A stretch of 48,173 bases of DNA from Muribaculaceae bacterium (GTDB lineage: Bacteria > Bacteroidota > Bacteroidia > Bacteroidales > Muribaculaceae), in assembly GCA_022509045.1 (NCBI GenBank), contig JAFLTZ010000005.1:1-48173 (forward strand). Direction: 5' to 3'. This document shows positions 25,274 through 35,463 of this stretch, piece by piece. The position numbers were made by a program, and so were the translations under genes. The notes beneath the pieces are model-generated. The model saw only the letters and a program-made list of their open reading frames with translations, was not told the origin of the DNA and ran no database searches. Every line of letters begins with the position of its first letter. Within the stretch, counting starts at the first letter, position 1.

Positions 25274-26341
25274 TTAATGGTTCTTTTGGAATTCTTTCAT
25301 TGCATCAACCAATACTTTTACGCTATCAATTGGAAGCGCGTTGTATAGAGAAGCACGGAAACCACCCACACTTCTGTGTCCTTTAATACCAACGATACCT
25401 TTTGTAGAAGCAAAGTCGATGAATTCTTTTTCAAGTTCTTTGTATTCCGGAGTCATAACGAAGCAAACGTTCATGATGGAGCGGTCTTCGGGAGCTACAG
25501 TGCCTACAAACATTGGATTGCGATCGATTTCGTCGTAGAGAAGAGCAGCTTTTTCTTTACCCATAACTTCAATCTTTTCAACCCCACCAAGTTGTTTATA
25601 CCACTTGAGAGTTTGGAGAGCAGAGTAAATAGGTAATACCGGAGGTGTATTGAACATAGAGCCTTTGGCTGCGTGTGTGCGATAGTCGAGCATTGTAGGA
25701 ATAGCGCGAGATACTTTTCCGAGTGCATCTTCTTTAACAATTACAAATGTAACGCCAGCCGGAGCAACATTCTTTTGTGCACCGCCATAGATGAGGTCGT
25801 ATTTCTTGATGTCGATAGGACGGCTGAAAATATCGCTTGACATATCAGCAACCAAACGAACAGGAACATCAAGGTCTTTTCTCAATTCAGTACCATATAT
25901 GGTGTTGTTTGTAGTAACGTGAAGATAGTCAAGGTCGGTAGGAACATTATATCCCTTAGGAACATAAGTGTAATTTGCATCTTTTGAAGAAGCAAGAACT
26001 TCTACATTGCCAAATAATTTAGCTTCTTTGATGGCATTTGAAGCCCACACGCCAGTGTCAACATATCCGGCTTTGTTTTGCAACAAATTGTAAGGAACCA
26101 TACAGAATTGCAAAGAAGCACCACCACCAAGGAATAATACGTGATAACCTTCAGGCACATCAAGTAGATCCTTGAAAAGCTGCGCAGCCTCTTCAATGAC
26201 AGCTGTAAATTCTTTACTACGGTGTGAAATCTCAAGAATTGAAAGTCCAGTTCCGGCAAAGTCGCGGATGGCTTCTAATGTGTTGTCTAAAGTGTAAGCA
26301 CTTAGAATACACGGTCCTGCATAAAAATTATGCTTTTTCAT
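25274..26341 (-). CDS. serC: Phosphoserine aminotransferase
   Basis: SerC converts 3-phosphohydroxypyruvate and glutamate to phosphoserine, the second step of serine synthesis, and also acts in vitamin B6 formation. The 355-aa class V aminotransferase starts at [11 protein letters not shown] and has [10 protein letters not shown] and the PLP-lysine segment [12 protein letters not shown], and ends with [17 protein letters not shown]. The ATG at 26341 is chosen over a non-ATG at 26350. It is 12 bp ahead of serA and 29 bp after the MFS gene. Confidence 0.96.
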   Translation of the reverse strand: MKKHNFYAGPCILSAYTLDNTLEAIRDFAGTGLSILEISHRSKEFTAVIEEAAQLFKDLLDVPEGYHVLFLGGGASLQFCMVPYNLLQNKAGYVDTGVWASNAIKEAKLFGNVEVLASSKDANYTYVPKGYNVPTDLDYLHVTTNNTIYGTELRKDLDVPVRLVADMSSDIFSRPIDIKKYDLIYGGAQKNVAPAGVTFVIVKEDALGKVSRAIPTMLDYRTHAAKGSMFNTPPVLPIYSALQTLKWYKQLGGVEKIEVMGKEKAALLYDEIDRNPMFVGTVAPEDRSIMNVCFVMTPEYKELEKEFIDFASTKGIVGIKGHRSVGGFRASLYNALPIDSVKVLVDAMKEFQKNH

Positions 26342-26370
26342 GTGAATCAATATTAAAAATTTATTACTGT

Positions 26371-27792
26371 TTATTTAATGTTTGGTTGTTCCAATCCATA
26401 ACCGCGTTTAGCATCAAGAGCTTTAAGCCAAATGCCAAAAATAAGAGCCAAAATACCCAGTGAAGCAAACAGCAACATTGGCATTGTGTAGTTGTATTCA
26501 AGCGGATTTTCCACTCCCGGATTTGATGCACTCAATACACTACCAATAATCATAGGGAATGCGTACAGACCAATGTTCTGAATCCAGAAAATTACTGCGT
26601 ATGCCGAGCCAAGCAACTTTCCATCCACTAATTTGGGGACAGAAGGCCATAAAGAAGCCGGCACAAGTGAGAATGAGATACCAAGCAAAACAATAGCAGC
26701 ATACGCTACAATAGCAGATTGAGTTGCCGGGAGCACAAAAGCAAATGTTAAGTGACAAATAATCATCAAAAGAGCACCAAATATAAGCATTGTAGCTCCT
26801 TTGCCTTTTCTATCGAGATAGTTACCGAGGAATGGCGTAATGGCAGCAGCCCCAAGCGGGAATACAAAAAAGATTTGCCCAGCCTGTTCTGCAGTAATAT
26901 GCAGATTGCATTGAAGCATATTATTAGCGTATTTCTGGAATGGGAAAATTGCGGAATAATAAAGAACGCAAAGTAATGCAACAATCCAAAATACTTGTGA
27001 TGTGAAAATATATTTTAAATCGCTAATCTTGAATGGATCGTCTTTTTCTTCGGTGTTTCCAAGTTGCGATTCAAGTTTTTTATCCATTAAAGAATAAACA
27101 ATAAAGCAAATTAGTCCGATGAGAAGTAATAATACGGCCAAACCTACAGGACGTGCTACATTGATTTGGTTATGAAGCGCGGCAATAAAAGGAGAACCGA
27201 GGAATACCACAGCTACACCTACGCGGGCTATTGCCATCTCTATACCCATAGCAAGCGCCATTTCCTTACCAGCAAACCATTTTACAATACCACGTGAAAC
27301 GGTGATACCGGCCATCTCTACCCCGCAACCAAAGAACATAAACCCAATTGCGGAAAGTTTAGCTGATGCCGGCATTCCTTTATAGAATGGAGTAACATTC
27401 CACCATTCGTCGGGCAGGTTAAGAAAATTATTTATAAAGTTTTCTAATGAGCTTCCGGCAAAAGCTTGTGTGAGTGCATAATAGTTGATAAATGCACCGG
27501 CAAGCATAACAGAACCTGATAAAATTGCAGTGAATCGTACCCCCATTTTATCAAGTATGATTCCGGCAAAAATTAGAAAAAACACAAATACATTTAAGAA
27601 TGTTTCAGATCCTGCGAATCTACCATAAGCGACCGGATCCCATCCGAGAGATTCTTTTAGATTGGCTTGAAGAGGCGATAGCACATCCATAAAGATGTAT
27701 CCGAAAAACATTGCTGAAGCTAAAAGCACTAATGCGGTCCATCGTGCCCATGATTTCTCTTTCAGCGAGGTGACAGTTTGTTCCAAACTCAT
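26371..27792 (-). CDS. MFS transporter, probable MFSD1-like type
   Basis: A 473-aa membrane protein with about 12 predicted segments, a loop between segments 2 and 3 carrying DKMGVRFTA (the MFS GxxxDRxGRR-type motif), and a second-half equivalent [12 protein letters not shown]. The N terminus is cytoplasmic. The sequence resembles Bacteroidetes MFS proteins related to MFSD1/NarK-like groups; the substrate is unknown. Position as the first gene of the apparent MFS-serC-serA operon hints at an amino-acid or carboxylate substrate, but that is a guess. Confidence 0.82.
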   Translation of the reverse strand: MSLEQTVTSLKEKSWARWTALVLLASAMFFGYIFMDVLSPLQANLKESLGWDPVAYGRFAGSETFLNVFVFFLIFAGIILDKMGVRFTAILSGSVMLAGAFINYYALTQAFAGSSLENFINNFLNLPDEWWNVTPFYKGMPASAKLSAIGFMFFGCGVEMAGITVSRGIVKWFAGKEMALAMGIEMAIARVGVAVVFLGSPFIAALHNQINVARPVGLAVLLLLIGLICFIVYSLMDKKLESQLGNTEEKDDPFKISDLKYIFTSQVFWIVALLCVLYYSAIFPFQKYANNMLQCNLHITAEQAGQIFFVFPLGAAAITPFLGNYLDRKGKGATMLIFGALLMIICHLTFAFVLPATQSAIVAYAAIVLLGISFSLVPASLWPSVPKLVDGKLLGSAYAVIFWIQNIGLYAFPMIIGSVLSASNPGVENPLEYNYTMPMLLFASLGILALIFGIWLKALDAKRGYGLEQPNIK

Positions 27793-27831
27793 TTTCGTAA
27801 AATTGTTATTTTATATGTTAAATATTTCTTA

Positions 27832-27862
27832 CAAATATACGATTGTAGTTTGAATCGTGCAA
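27832..27862 (-). promoter_or_regulatory. Promoter for MFS-serC-serA
   Basis: On the minus strand TATATTTG covers 27839-27832 and a TTG covers 27862-27860, 20 bp upstream. The first ATG is at 27792. Confidence 0.6.
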
Positions 27863-27879
27863 CGATTTAGATATAAAAA

Positions 27880-27916
27880 ATTACTGCCGAAAGCCATGGT
27901 AGCTGACGGCAGTAAT
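27880..27916 (-). terminator. Terminator of the bat operon
   Basis: ATTACTGCCG (27880-27889) pairs with CGGCAGTAAT (27907-27916). It lies 18 bp past the batE stop codon and upstream of the MFS promoter; it is followed by an A/T-rich tail on both sides. Confidence 0.75.
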
Positions 27917-27933
27917 AAATATGGTTGGAAACA

Positions 27934-28728
27934 CTAAATAATATCAATATTGGTCTTGTTTATCCATGCTCGGTGTGTGTCGTCGGCTTTAACGTCAAAC
28001 CATACATTTTCAATATCTCCGGATTTTGTCACAACAGAATCGAGAATGTAAATTTTTGTTCCTTCATTCAGAATAAATGCTTCCTCACTCTTGTCTTTTG
28101 GTACGCGTGGTGAGGTGCTTAACGTAGCTGACGATACAGTGATTATGGCATAGCGCTTTTGTGAAATCTTTTTATAAGATTTGTATGCAAAACAATTTGT
28201 AAAAATGGTCAGAATAAGCAATACAATACCCCCAAAGAATCCTATTTTACGAAACAAAACATTGCCTGAGAATACGTAAATAGCAATTGCGCTCAACATT
28301 AATATAAACAAGACGATTGCGGTTGTTGCCCACGCATTAGATGACATGGTGTTAATAATTGAGTTTATCATTTGACCGATTATGTTTGTTTCATCAACGT
28401 TTGTATTATCGGTAATGCGATTGTTTACAAATTCGAGATTCTGCCGAGCGTAATCATTAGCAGGATTGATGTTAAGTGCCCTTTCGTAATATAGAATAGC
28501 TTTGCCATTTTTCCCCATACGATAATAGCAATTTCCAATATTGTAAAATAAATCGCTTGAGATGCCTTCCTCCTCTGCCGCTTGCAAATATAATGACAGA
28601 GCTTCAGAATAGTTGTCGGCAGTATATGCCTTTTCAGCTTGTTCTATAAGAGACTGCGCTTGAACATGTAGCGAAACAATTGATATTGTCAACGCAACCA
28701 ATATGTTACATATAGTAGTTTTCATCAT
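27934..28728 (-). CDS. batE: BatE-type TPR/SH3 protein
   Basis: The last gene of the bat operon. The 264-aa protein has a signal peptide, a TPR array (about 30-100, including YYRMGKNGKAILYYERAL and NPANDYARQNLEFV), one or two membrane segments near the middle (about 135-190) and a C-terminal SH3-like domain ending in HRAWINKTN. BatE is assigned by operon position and domain order. The ATG overlaps the batD stop in an ATGATGA arrangement. Confidence 0.88.
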   Translation of the reverse strand: MMKTTICNILVALTISIVSLHVQAQSLIEQAEKAYTADNYSEALSLYLQAAEEEGISSDLFYNIGNCYYRMGKNGKAILYYERALNINPANDYARQNLEFVNNRITDNTNVDETNIIGQMINSIINTMSSNAWATTAIVLFILMLSAIAIYVFSGNVLFRKIGFFGGIVLLILTIFTNCFAYKSYKKISQKRYAIITVSSATLSTSPRVPKDKSEEAFILNEGTKIYILDSVVTKSGDIENVWFDVKADDTHRAWINKTNIDII

Positions 28729-30572
28729 TTCTTTTTAGTATTTTCCAATTTATCCATAACGTCACTTGCTTGCTCATAAATACTTTCCATCTGATCATTC
28801 GATTGTGACGGAGCATATTGAGCAAATTCGCATTCATCCAAAATATTGATTATCTGAGACGTGAGTTCCTGTGATGCGCCATAATTCAGTAGCTCGGTTT
28901 CAATATTCTCTTTGTTAAGTCCGGACACAGGGATGTGTAGTTTATCACTCAAATATCCCCAAATGGCTTTCAACATTTCCGCATAGAAAGCATTGTTATT
29001 GCCGGATTCCATATATGTCTTTGCTGTCTTGAGTCGTTTTTTCGCAATTTTACCTGCTTTCTTGGTGCGCATTAGCTGTACGTTAGATCTATTCTTCAAA
29101 GTCTTACGATACGCAAACATAATAACGCATAAGATAAGAGTCGGTATAATATACCATAACCAATAGGTCGAAGATGATACAATTAATTTATGCGATTTGG
29201 TTAGATATAGATTTCCTGTGCGTATGTGCAAGATGTCTTTATTTTTCTCTACGATATCCGATTTGTTGATTGCAACAGAGGAAGTCGAAGCAGAGGCTGT
29301 GCCTTTTTCTACACTAACATTTGATTCGGTAGTGGATAAAGTAACATATTTCTTTGAAGCTGTATCGAAATATGAAAATTCTATTGCCGGAATTTTATAT
29401 TGCCCATCATATTGTGGGATGAAAGTGTATTCCCATTTTTGAGTACCTGTCATGTTGTTGCCGGATATCGATACATTATTTGTGTTTTGAGGATCATAAA
29501 CCTCAAATTGCGATGGGAAGTCAATGGAAGGAGCGGTAATGAATTTGATATTTCCGGTTCCGCTTATTGATAAAGTATAGGTAGCCGCCTCATTCGTTTT
29601 AAACTTATCGGTGTTTAATTTGCCTGCAATCTTGAAATTGCCTACCGCACCGGTAAATGAGTTCGGTTTTGGCGTAGGTAATGGTGTTACGTTAAGCGAA
29701 GCTTGATTTGATTGTACTTTGATTTGTTTTTCGACCGGGGTGCGTATCATGCCGAAGAACGAATTTGCTTCTTCATACTGAATAACCGCTACATCGTAGC
29801 TACCGGATGTGATGGTAAGTTGTCCGGATTGTTGCGGATATAGGATGTATTTGCGTAGTTCAGCAACCATATAGTTTTGCCCATTATAGTGCTCAATTTC
29901 ATTTAAGTTGGCATTGTTGGGCATTTCTTCTATTAAAAATCCATTGAACGATGGTTGTTGAGTGCTCATGAAAGAGCTAATCTGGTATTTTGTGTATAGC
30001 TTTATTGAGCAGATAAGTGCTTCTTGTTCATATACATGAGATTTGCTTAAATTGATTCGTACGAAAATATCGTTGGCTGTAACTGCTTGTCCGGCTCTTT
30101 GACTGTTCACGTTGTCAATCTGCACGGATTGGGATTGGTTGCCGCTATTTTGAGCTGATTGGTCGGGTGGCAATATTTCGATGGAAAATGATTTGCTTTT
30201 CATCGCTTTGCCATCAACCATAACAGTGGCAGGTTCTACCGTATATTTCCCTGCTTTTACAGCACGATATGTATATGTGTATTGTTGGGTGTAGGAACTT
30301 GTGGTTTTACCGTTTCTGATTTCCATGCTTCGCGAAGTGCTCGTGGCAGGACCGTAAAGAAGGGTAGCACCCTCGATTTCAGCAGCCTTGATGCTTGAAC
30401 CTTCGGCATTCTGCAGAATATATGATATCTTAAACTGGTTTCCTTCAACTACTTGTCGAGGAGCATTGACCGTAAATGACACATCGGAAGCATGTGCGGG
30501 TGTTACGCATGCAACAAATGCTATTAGTAAAAGTTTTACAATTGATGCTTTATATAAGTATATACTTCTCAT
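28725..30572 (-). CDS. batD: BatD, large envelope protein of the bat operon
   Basis: BatD proteins have a signal peptide, several immunoglobulin-like beta domains in the periplasm, a C-terminal membrane helix and a cytoplasmic helical tail. This 615-aa copy fits: signal ending in AHASD, FTVNAPRQVVEGNQFKISY as the family's opening strand, a membrane helix near residues 470-490, and a charged C terminus with ANAFYAEMLKAI-like helices. The function is linked to envelope stress and oxygen tolerance in Bacteroides fragilis. It overlaps batE by 4 bp. Confidence 0.92.
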   Translation of the reverse strand: MRSIYLYKASIVKLLLIAFVACVTPAHASDVSFTVNAPRQVVEGNQFKISYILQNAEGSSIKAAEIEGATLLYGPATSTSRSMEIRNGKTTSSYTQQYTYTYRAVKAGKYTVEPATVMVDGKAMKSKSFSIEILPPDQSAQNSGNQSQSVQIDNVNSQRAGQAVTANDIFVRINLSKSHVYEQEALICSIKLYTKYQISSFMSTQQPSFNGFLIEEMPNNANLNEIEHYNGQNYMVAELRKYILYPQQSGQLTITSGSYDVAVIQYEEANSFFGMIRTPVEKQIKVQSNQASLNVTPLPTPKPNSFTGAVGNFKIAGKLNTDKFKTNEAATYTLSISGTGNIKFITAPSIDFPSQFEVYDPQNTNNVSISGNNMTGTQKWEYTFIPQYDGQYKIPAIEFSYFDTASKKYVTLSTTESNVSVEKGTASASTSSVAINKSDIVEKNKDILHIRTGNLYLTKSHKLIVSSSTYWLWYIIPTLILCVIMFAYRKTLKNRSNVQLMRTKKAGKIAKKRLKTAKTYMESGNNNAFYAEMLKAIWGYLSDKLHIPVSGLNKENIETELLNYGASQELTSQIINILDECEFAQYAPSQSNDQMESIYEQASDVMDKLENTKKK

Positions 30573-30594
30573 TTCAGATTGACGAAATTATATA

Positions 30595-31410
30595 TTACCA
30601 CTGGTTTTTAATCCTTACGCGTTGTTGTTCTTGTTCTTTGGCTTTTTGAGCATTTACTTTTTGCTGAGTAGTTCGCTCATTGTTTTGTACGGCATTCAAG
30701 ATTTGTTCAGAATTGTCGGGAGCTGCAGATTGTTGCTGCTGTTGCTGCCGGTCGTCATTCTTTTGTTCTTGATTTTGGTTTTGATTCTGATTATCTTGTT
30801 GCTGTTCTTGATTGTCCTGCTGTTGCTGTTGTTGCTCCTGTTGTTCTTGTTTTTGATCTTGTTTGTTGTCCTCTTCTTGATTTTGGTCTTGATTTTGGAG
30901 CATTTTCTGAGCCAATCTCAAATTATCACGAGCTTCATCATCGTTTGGATTGATACGCAACGTATTTTTATACATTTCGATGCTTTGTTCATATTGTTGG
31001 CTGTTAAACGCAATATTTCCAAGATTGTAAAACGCTTTTGATAAAAGCGGGCGATTTTTGCTAATTGATACGAGATTTTTCAGAATTGAATCTGCCTGAT
31101 GTGTGGTGCTTGCCGGATTTTGTGGATTATCATCAGGACCGGCTTGCCGGATGAGAGCCAATGCAAGATTATATTGCCCTATTTCGGAGTCGGCATTTGC
31201 AGCTATGGCTTGTCGATATTTCACTTCAGCGTCAACATAGTTTTTTTTGGAATAAGATTTATTGCCTTCACGTATCAAATTCCGCTCATCGTGTGTGGTT
31301 GGCACCAGGACGCTTACGGGCATATCTTGTGAGAATATATCCACCGGAAAGACGGTTGATATCAGTGCCAAAAGTGCAAATTTCAGAATGTTAATATAAA
31401 ATTTATGCAT
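30595..31410 (-). CDS. batC: BatC, TPR protein with a glutamine-rich tail
   Basis: A 271-aa exported TPR protein. After the signal peptide come TPR units (YSKKNYVDAEVKYRQAI; YNLGNIAFNSQQYEQSIEMY; RINPNDDEARDNLRLA) and then a long Gln/Asp/Asn/Glu low-complexity tail (about residues 165-255) that ends in basic residues. TPRs probably scaffold the VWA proteins BatA and BatB. The 5' end overlaps batB by 8 bp; batD starts 22 bp on. The repetitive tail is a likely hotspot for length change. Confidence 0.9.
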   Translation of the reverse strand: MHKFYINILKFALLALISTVFPVDIFSQDMPVSVLVPTTHDERNLIREGNKSYSKKNYVDAEVKYRQAIAANADSEIGQYNLALALIRQAGPDDNPQNPASTTHQADSILKNLVSISKNRPLLSKAFYNLGNIAFNSQQYEQSIEMYKNTLRINPNDDEARDNLRLAQKMLQNQDQNQEEDNKQDQKQEQQEQQQQQQDNQEQQQDNQNQNQNQEQKNDDRQQQQQQSAAPDNSEQILNAVQNNERTTQQKVNAQKAKEQEQQRVRIKNQW

Positions 31411-32458
31411 TGTTTTGATTTTCAGTTTTAGTGGAGAAGAATGTTATATTCTTGAGCCAAGAGATTTTACTTTCAAGTATAAATATTTCAGCGATAAGGA
31501 GGAACAAGGCAATCCAAGCGAAAATAGGGAATTGCTCATTATGCTTGCTGTAAACAACCTTTTCCATATCGGATTTCGCAAGCGATTTGAGTTGATTGTC
31601 AATTACATTCACAGCGTTGTTATCATTGCCTGAAACATAAATTCCACCTCCGGATTGAGCAATATTCTGAGCCATTTCCTCATTCAAATAAGTGGTTACC
31701 GGTTGCCCGTTTTCATCTTTCAGAAAAGCTCCAGGTCCGCCAAGAGGTATGGGTGCTCCTTTAGTAGAGCCTACTCCAATCACATTTATTTGAATCCCAC
31801 GTTTTTGAGCTTCTTTTGCCATACCTATAGCATCGTCCTCATGGTTTTCACCATCGGTGATTACAATAATGGTTTTTTGAGACTCTTCGTTGGGGGTGAA
31901 TGAATTCATGGCTAATTTTATAGCAGCCCCTATTGCGGTTCCCTGTGTAGATACCATGTTTGTGTTTATGCTGCTCAAAAACATCTTTGCTGAAACAAAA
32001 TCAGATGTTATGGGAAGTTGTGTATAGGCATTTCCGGCAAATACTATGAGCCCAACTTTGTCGTTGTCGAGTTTGTTGATGAGTTTTTCGAGCATCAATT
32101 TCGATTTTTGCAGGCGCGACACACTTGATGACTGGTCGGTAGAAGATGCGAGCATGGAATTTGAAACATCGAGTGCAATCATAACTTCAATACCCTTGAC
32201 TTGCACAATTTCTTCTTTAGAGCCGGCACGCGGGCGCACAATAATTATTATTATCATAAGGAGAGCCAGCAATAGCACTGTAATTCTTATCCATGGCTTG
32301 TATTTCGATACTTCCGGCATCAATGGTGCGAGTATCGAGATATCTCCATAGCGGTTCAGCGCTTTTTTGCGAGCGAATCGTGCAAATAAAAACAACAAAA
32401 ATGCTGCAGGTATAAGCACGAGTAAATATAGAGCTTGCGGATTAGCTAAACTAAACAT
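31403..32458 (-). CDS. batB: BatB, VWA-domain membrane protein
   Basis: A 351-aa protein with two N-terminal membrane segments, a von Willebrand A domain with an intact metal site (LDVSNSMLAS; TDGENHEDD) and a C-terminal membrane helix (FPIFAWIALFLLIAEIFIL region). The VWA domain should lie in the periplasm and bind a partner through a divalent cation. BatB is assigned because it is the second tandem VWA gene. It starts 34 bp after batA. Confidence 0.92.
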   Translation of the reverse strand: MFSLANPQALYLLVLIPAAFLLFLFARFARKKALNRYGDISILAPLMPEVSKYKPWIRITVLLLALLMIIIIIVRPRAGSKEEIVQVKGIEVMIALDVSNSMLASSTDQSSSVSRLQKSKLMLEKLINKLDNDKVGLIVFAGNAYTQLPITSDFVSAKMFLSSINTNMVSTQGTAIGAAIKLAMNSFTPNEESQKTIIVITDGENHEDDAIGMAKEAQKRGIQINVIGVGSTKGAPIPLGGPGAFLKDENGQPVTTYLNEEMAQNIAQSGGGIYVSGNDNNAVNVIDNQLKSLAKSDMEKVVYSKHNEQFPIFAWIALFLLIAEIFILESKISWLKNITFFSTKTENQNNA

Positions 32459-32492
32459 ATTTAATTTTTATAAGTCTTTTTTACAAATCATA

Positions 32493-33482
32493 TTATGGTA
32501 TGGTGCGCAATATTGTATAGCGAGCTAACAATTCTACACACAGTAAAAGTAGTAGTATCACTGCCCACGGCATGTAGTTGTCTTCCGTTTTGGAGTATTG
32601 CTTCACATCCATCTGAGTTTTTTCGAGTTTGTCAATTTCTTCAAATATTGCCTTGAGGGTGTTTTTATCAGTGGCTCTGAAATATACTCCACCGGTAACG
32701 GCAGCTATTTTTTTGAGAGTTACTTCGTCAATCACAACCGGCATCCGTTGATATTCCATTTGACCATACATGTTTATACCCACAGGAAACTCGGCTTCGC
32801 CGTTTGTGCCAACACCAATTGTATATACTTTGATACCCAATTTTTTTGCTATCTCAGCGGCGGTTAGCGGCGCCACCGTCCCGGTGTTGTTAGAACCATC
32901 GGTGAGCAAAATGATACTTTTTGATTTTGCTTTGCCGTCTTTTATCCTATTTATTGCGGTAGCAATACCATCACCTATGGCAGTGCCATCCTCCAGCATA
33001 TTCATTGATATTTCCTGAATATAGTTTGACAACACAGCTTTATCAGTAGTCATAGGAACGAGGGTGAAACTTTCACCTGCAAATATCACAATGCCTATAT
33101 TATCTGTTTCTCTGCCGATTACAAATTTTGCGGCAACATCTTTAGCAGCTTCAAACCGGTTAGGGCGGAAATCTCGTGCAAGCATACTTGACGATACGTC
33201 CATAGATATTACTATATCAGTACCTTCAGTTTCCGATGTCTGCCAGCTGTCGCGAGTTTGCGGTCGGCAAAGGATGATAATAAGGCATCCGATAGCCACA
33301 AGCCGCATAATAAACAATCCATGACGCAAATACACCTTCCACGATGTGCCTCTCTTATCGAACGGCAGGGTAGAAGATACGGTTATTGTTGGGTCGGCCT
33401 TTTTATATTTCAGAATATACCAGGCTATAATTGGTATATATACTATAAAGAGCCAAAGTAATTCAGGATTAGCTAATATCAT
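32493..33482 (-). CDS. batA: BatA, VWA-domain membrane protein
   Basis: A 329-aa protein with N-terminal membrane segments, a VWA domain with MIDAS residues in MDVSSSMLARD and LLTDGSNNTG, and a C-terminal membrane helix (WAVILLLLLCVELLARYTIL). It is paired with batB in the usual order. BatA and BatB are thought to form a complex with the other Bat proteins under control of the MoxR ATPase. Its start overlaps the preceding gene by 4 bp. Confidence 0.93.
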   Translation of the reverse strand: MILANPELLWLFIVYIPIIAWYILKYKKADPTITVSSTLPFDKRGTSWKVYLRHGLFIMRLVAIGCLIIILCRPQTRDSWQTSETEGTDIVISMDVSSSMLARDFRPNRFEAAKDVAAKFVIGRETDNIGIVIFAGESFTLVPMTTDKAVLSNYIQEISMNMLEDGTAIGDGIATAINRIKDGKAKSKSIILLTDGSNNTGTVAPLTAAEIAKKLGIKVYTIGVGTNGEAEFPVGINMYGQMEYQRMPVVIDEVTLKKIAAVTGGVYFRATDKNTLKAIFEEIDKLEKTQMDVKQYSKTEDNYMPWAVILLLLLCVELLARYTILRTIP

Positions 33483-34531
33483 AAGTCACCTGTTTGTTTT
33501 TCTTGTGATACATTTGGTTGTGCATCCGACTCAGGAGAAACCTTTCCGGTAGTTGCTTCATCGGCAACAACTTCCGGTTCAGGTTTTGTATCGTTCACAA
33601 ATTTTTCTGCACGATTCCATGATGCTTCATTATCATCGGGGAGAGGACGCATATTAGCGAATTTTACAAAATCTGCTATTTCAAGAATCTGTTTCATCTG
33701 TTGATTCACAGCTCTTGTCTCCTCGTTTCTTTTCAATGTGTCAATGATTTGAGTTGTGGTCATTTCCACTGCATTAATTCCGAATCTGCGGTCGATATAT
33801 CGACGGAGAATATCTGTAAGGCGAGTGTAATATTCTTTATCCTGTCCGGCTTGCCACAATTTTGCGGCTTTCAAAGCGCCAAGTGCTTCAATAGCTTCTT
33901 CATATGGTGGCAGGAGTGGTATTTCTGATAACACTTCGGTTTCATTGGGTTTTCTGCGTGTGAAATAATAACAGCACCCGGCGATTATCAATAATATAAC
34001 GAGCAGTATGTATTTCCAATAATAGTAAATGAAGTCCGGTATGAAATCGAAAGGATTAAACGGCACTCCTTCTTTATCTTTGAATCCGTGTATAGTAGCA
34101 AGTGAATCTACATCTACAGGAATAACTTTCAATGCCAATTCATTAGAGAAAACAGTATCTTTCCCGATTATATATTTTGCTGCCGGTATTTCCCAAATAC
34201 CAGAGTCAAAAGCCTGGATAATAAGTGACTTGTGAATTTCCTCCCGGTCATTTTTCAAATCGGTAGTGTCATTGTCCTTGATGAGGGCAATTTCGACGTG
34301 AGGAGCCAATTCGCGAGGATTGTCGATTTCTATAATGCCGTCAACACCCTTATCCTGAATGATTTGATAATGCAAAACAGTCTGTTTGCCCATCAAGATT
34401 ACTAAAGAATCGATGCTGGCATTAAAAGTCACATTGGGTTGCGCGCTGATATTTCCGCATATTCCGAATGTGAAAGCGGTAAATATAGCTGAAGTCGTGA
34501 TTTTTCGTATTATGGATTTAATCTTTATCAT
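33479..34531 (-). CDS. Bat-operon membrane protein of unknown function
   Basis: A 350-aa protein that sits between the DUF58 gene and batA, as in other Bacteroidales bat clusters. It has a signal peptide ending near ISAQP, a periplasmic beta-rich part (about 32-165), one membrane helix (about 172-190, YILLVILLIIAGCCYYF) and a cytoplasmic helical region containing RLTDILRRYIDRRFGI. The order resembles a small BatD or DUF4381-like protein. It overlaps both neighbours by 4 bp, so translation is coupled. The specific role is unknown. Confidence 0.82.
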   Translation of the reverse strand: MIKIKSIIRKITTSAIFTAFTFGICGNISAQPNVTFNASIDSLVILMGKQTVLHYQIIQDKGVDGIIEIDNPRELAPHVEIALIKDNDTTDLKNDREEIHKSLIIQAFDSGIWEIPAAKYIIGKDTVFSNELALKVIPVDVDSLATIHGFKDKEGVPFNPFDFIPDFIYYYWKYILLVILLIIAGCCYYFTRRKPNETEVLSEIPLLPPYEEAIEALGALKAAKLWQAGQDKEYYTRLTDILRRYIDRRFGINAVEMTTTQIIDTLKRNEETRAVNQQMKQILEIADFVKFANMRPLPDDNEASWNRAEKFVNDTKPEPEVVADEATTGKVSPESDAQPNVSQEKQTGDL

Positions 34532-35403
34532 TTTATACCGCGTTTTTTAAAGAGGCTCATAAGAGCTTTCACATAATCTTCGTCGGTGGCAATCGAAGCA
34601 ATCTCCACATTGCATCGTTGTGCTGTTATGTTCATATTTAACTGGCGTTCATACCACCATTTATTATATGATTTCCTGACAGCAGCCGATGAAGTATCTA
34701 TCCATTTATCGGTTCCGCGTTCGGCATCAGTCATTTTTACCAACCCGACATCGGGCAAACTCGTTTCTCGCTTGTCATATACTTGAATTGCAGTAACATC
34801 GTGTTTGCGGTTGGCTATCGAAAGAGGCTGGTAAAAATCCTTAGCATCGATAAAATCAGAAATCAGGAAAGTGGTACAGCGTTTTTTAAGTGCTGTGGTG
34901 AGATATTCCAGTACATTACCAATATCGGTGTTGGTGCTTTCCGGAGTAAAATCAAGCAATTCTCTGATAATGTGCAATATGTGCTTGCGGCCTTTCTTCG
35001 GGGGCATAAATTTTTCAATTTTGTCTGAGAAGAAAATCACACCGATTTTATCATTGTTTTGAATTGCTGAAAAAGCTATTGTTGCGGCAATTTCTGCCAT
35101 CATCTGTTGCTTTGATTCGCCGGTGGCTCCGAAAATGCGGCTCCGCGACACATCCACCAAAAGCATTACAGTGAGTTCTCGCTCTTCCTCATATACTTTC
35201 ACATACGGATGGTTTTGGCGAGCCGTCACATTCCAGTCAATGTCGCGTACATCATCGCCATATTGATATTCCCGCACCTCCGAGAAAGTCATACCCCTCC
35301 CTTTGAAAGCAGAGTGATACTCACCCGCAAAAATGTTTTGCGAGAGTCCGCGAGTTTTTATCTCAATTAATCTTACTTTTCTTAGTAATTCGTTGGCATC
35401 CAT
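34528..35403 (-). CDS. DUF58-domain protein of the MoxR/Bat cluster
   Basis: A 291-aa soluble DUF58 protein with the family hallmark GDDVRDIDW near residue 50 and a VWA-like core whose first metal motif DVSRS follows LTVMLLV. DUF58 proteins almost always sit next to MoxR ATPases and probably are their direct partners. It starts 60 bp after moxR and overlaps the next gene by 4 bp. No membrane segment is present, unlike longer DUF58 forms. Confidence 0.93.
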   Translation of the reverse strand: MDANELLRKVRLIEIKTRGLSQNIFAGEYHSAFKGRGMTFSEVREYQYGDDVRDIDWNVTARQNHPYVKVYEEERELTVMLLVDVSRSRIFGATGESKQQMMAEIAATIAFSAIQNNDKIGVIFFSDKIEKFMPPKKGRKHILHIIRELLDFTPESTNTDIGNVLEYLTTALKKRCTTFLISDFIDAKDFYQPLSIANRKHDVTAIQVYDKRETSLPDVGLVKMTDAERGTDKWIDTSSAAVRKSYNKWWYERQLNMNITAQRCNVEIASIATDEDYVKALMSLFKKRGIK

Positions 35404-35463
35404 TATGATAATGCAAAATGGGGGAGTGATTACGAAAAATTATTGCGACATTTTTGCAAAGGC

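Noticed and set aside
30622-31041. Long plus-strand frame rich in Leu and Ile
   Set aside because: It is the reverse complement of the glutamine-rich batC tail and has no independent support.
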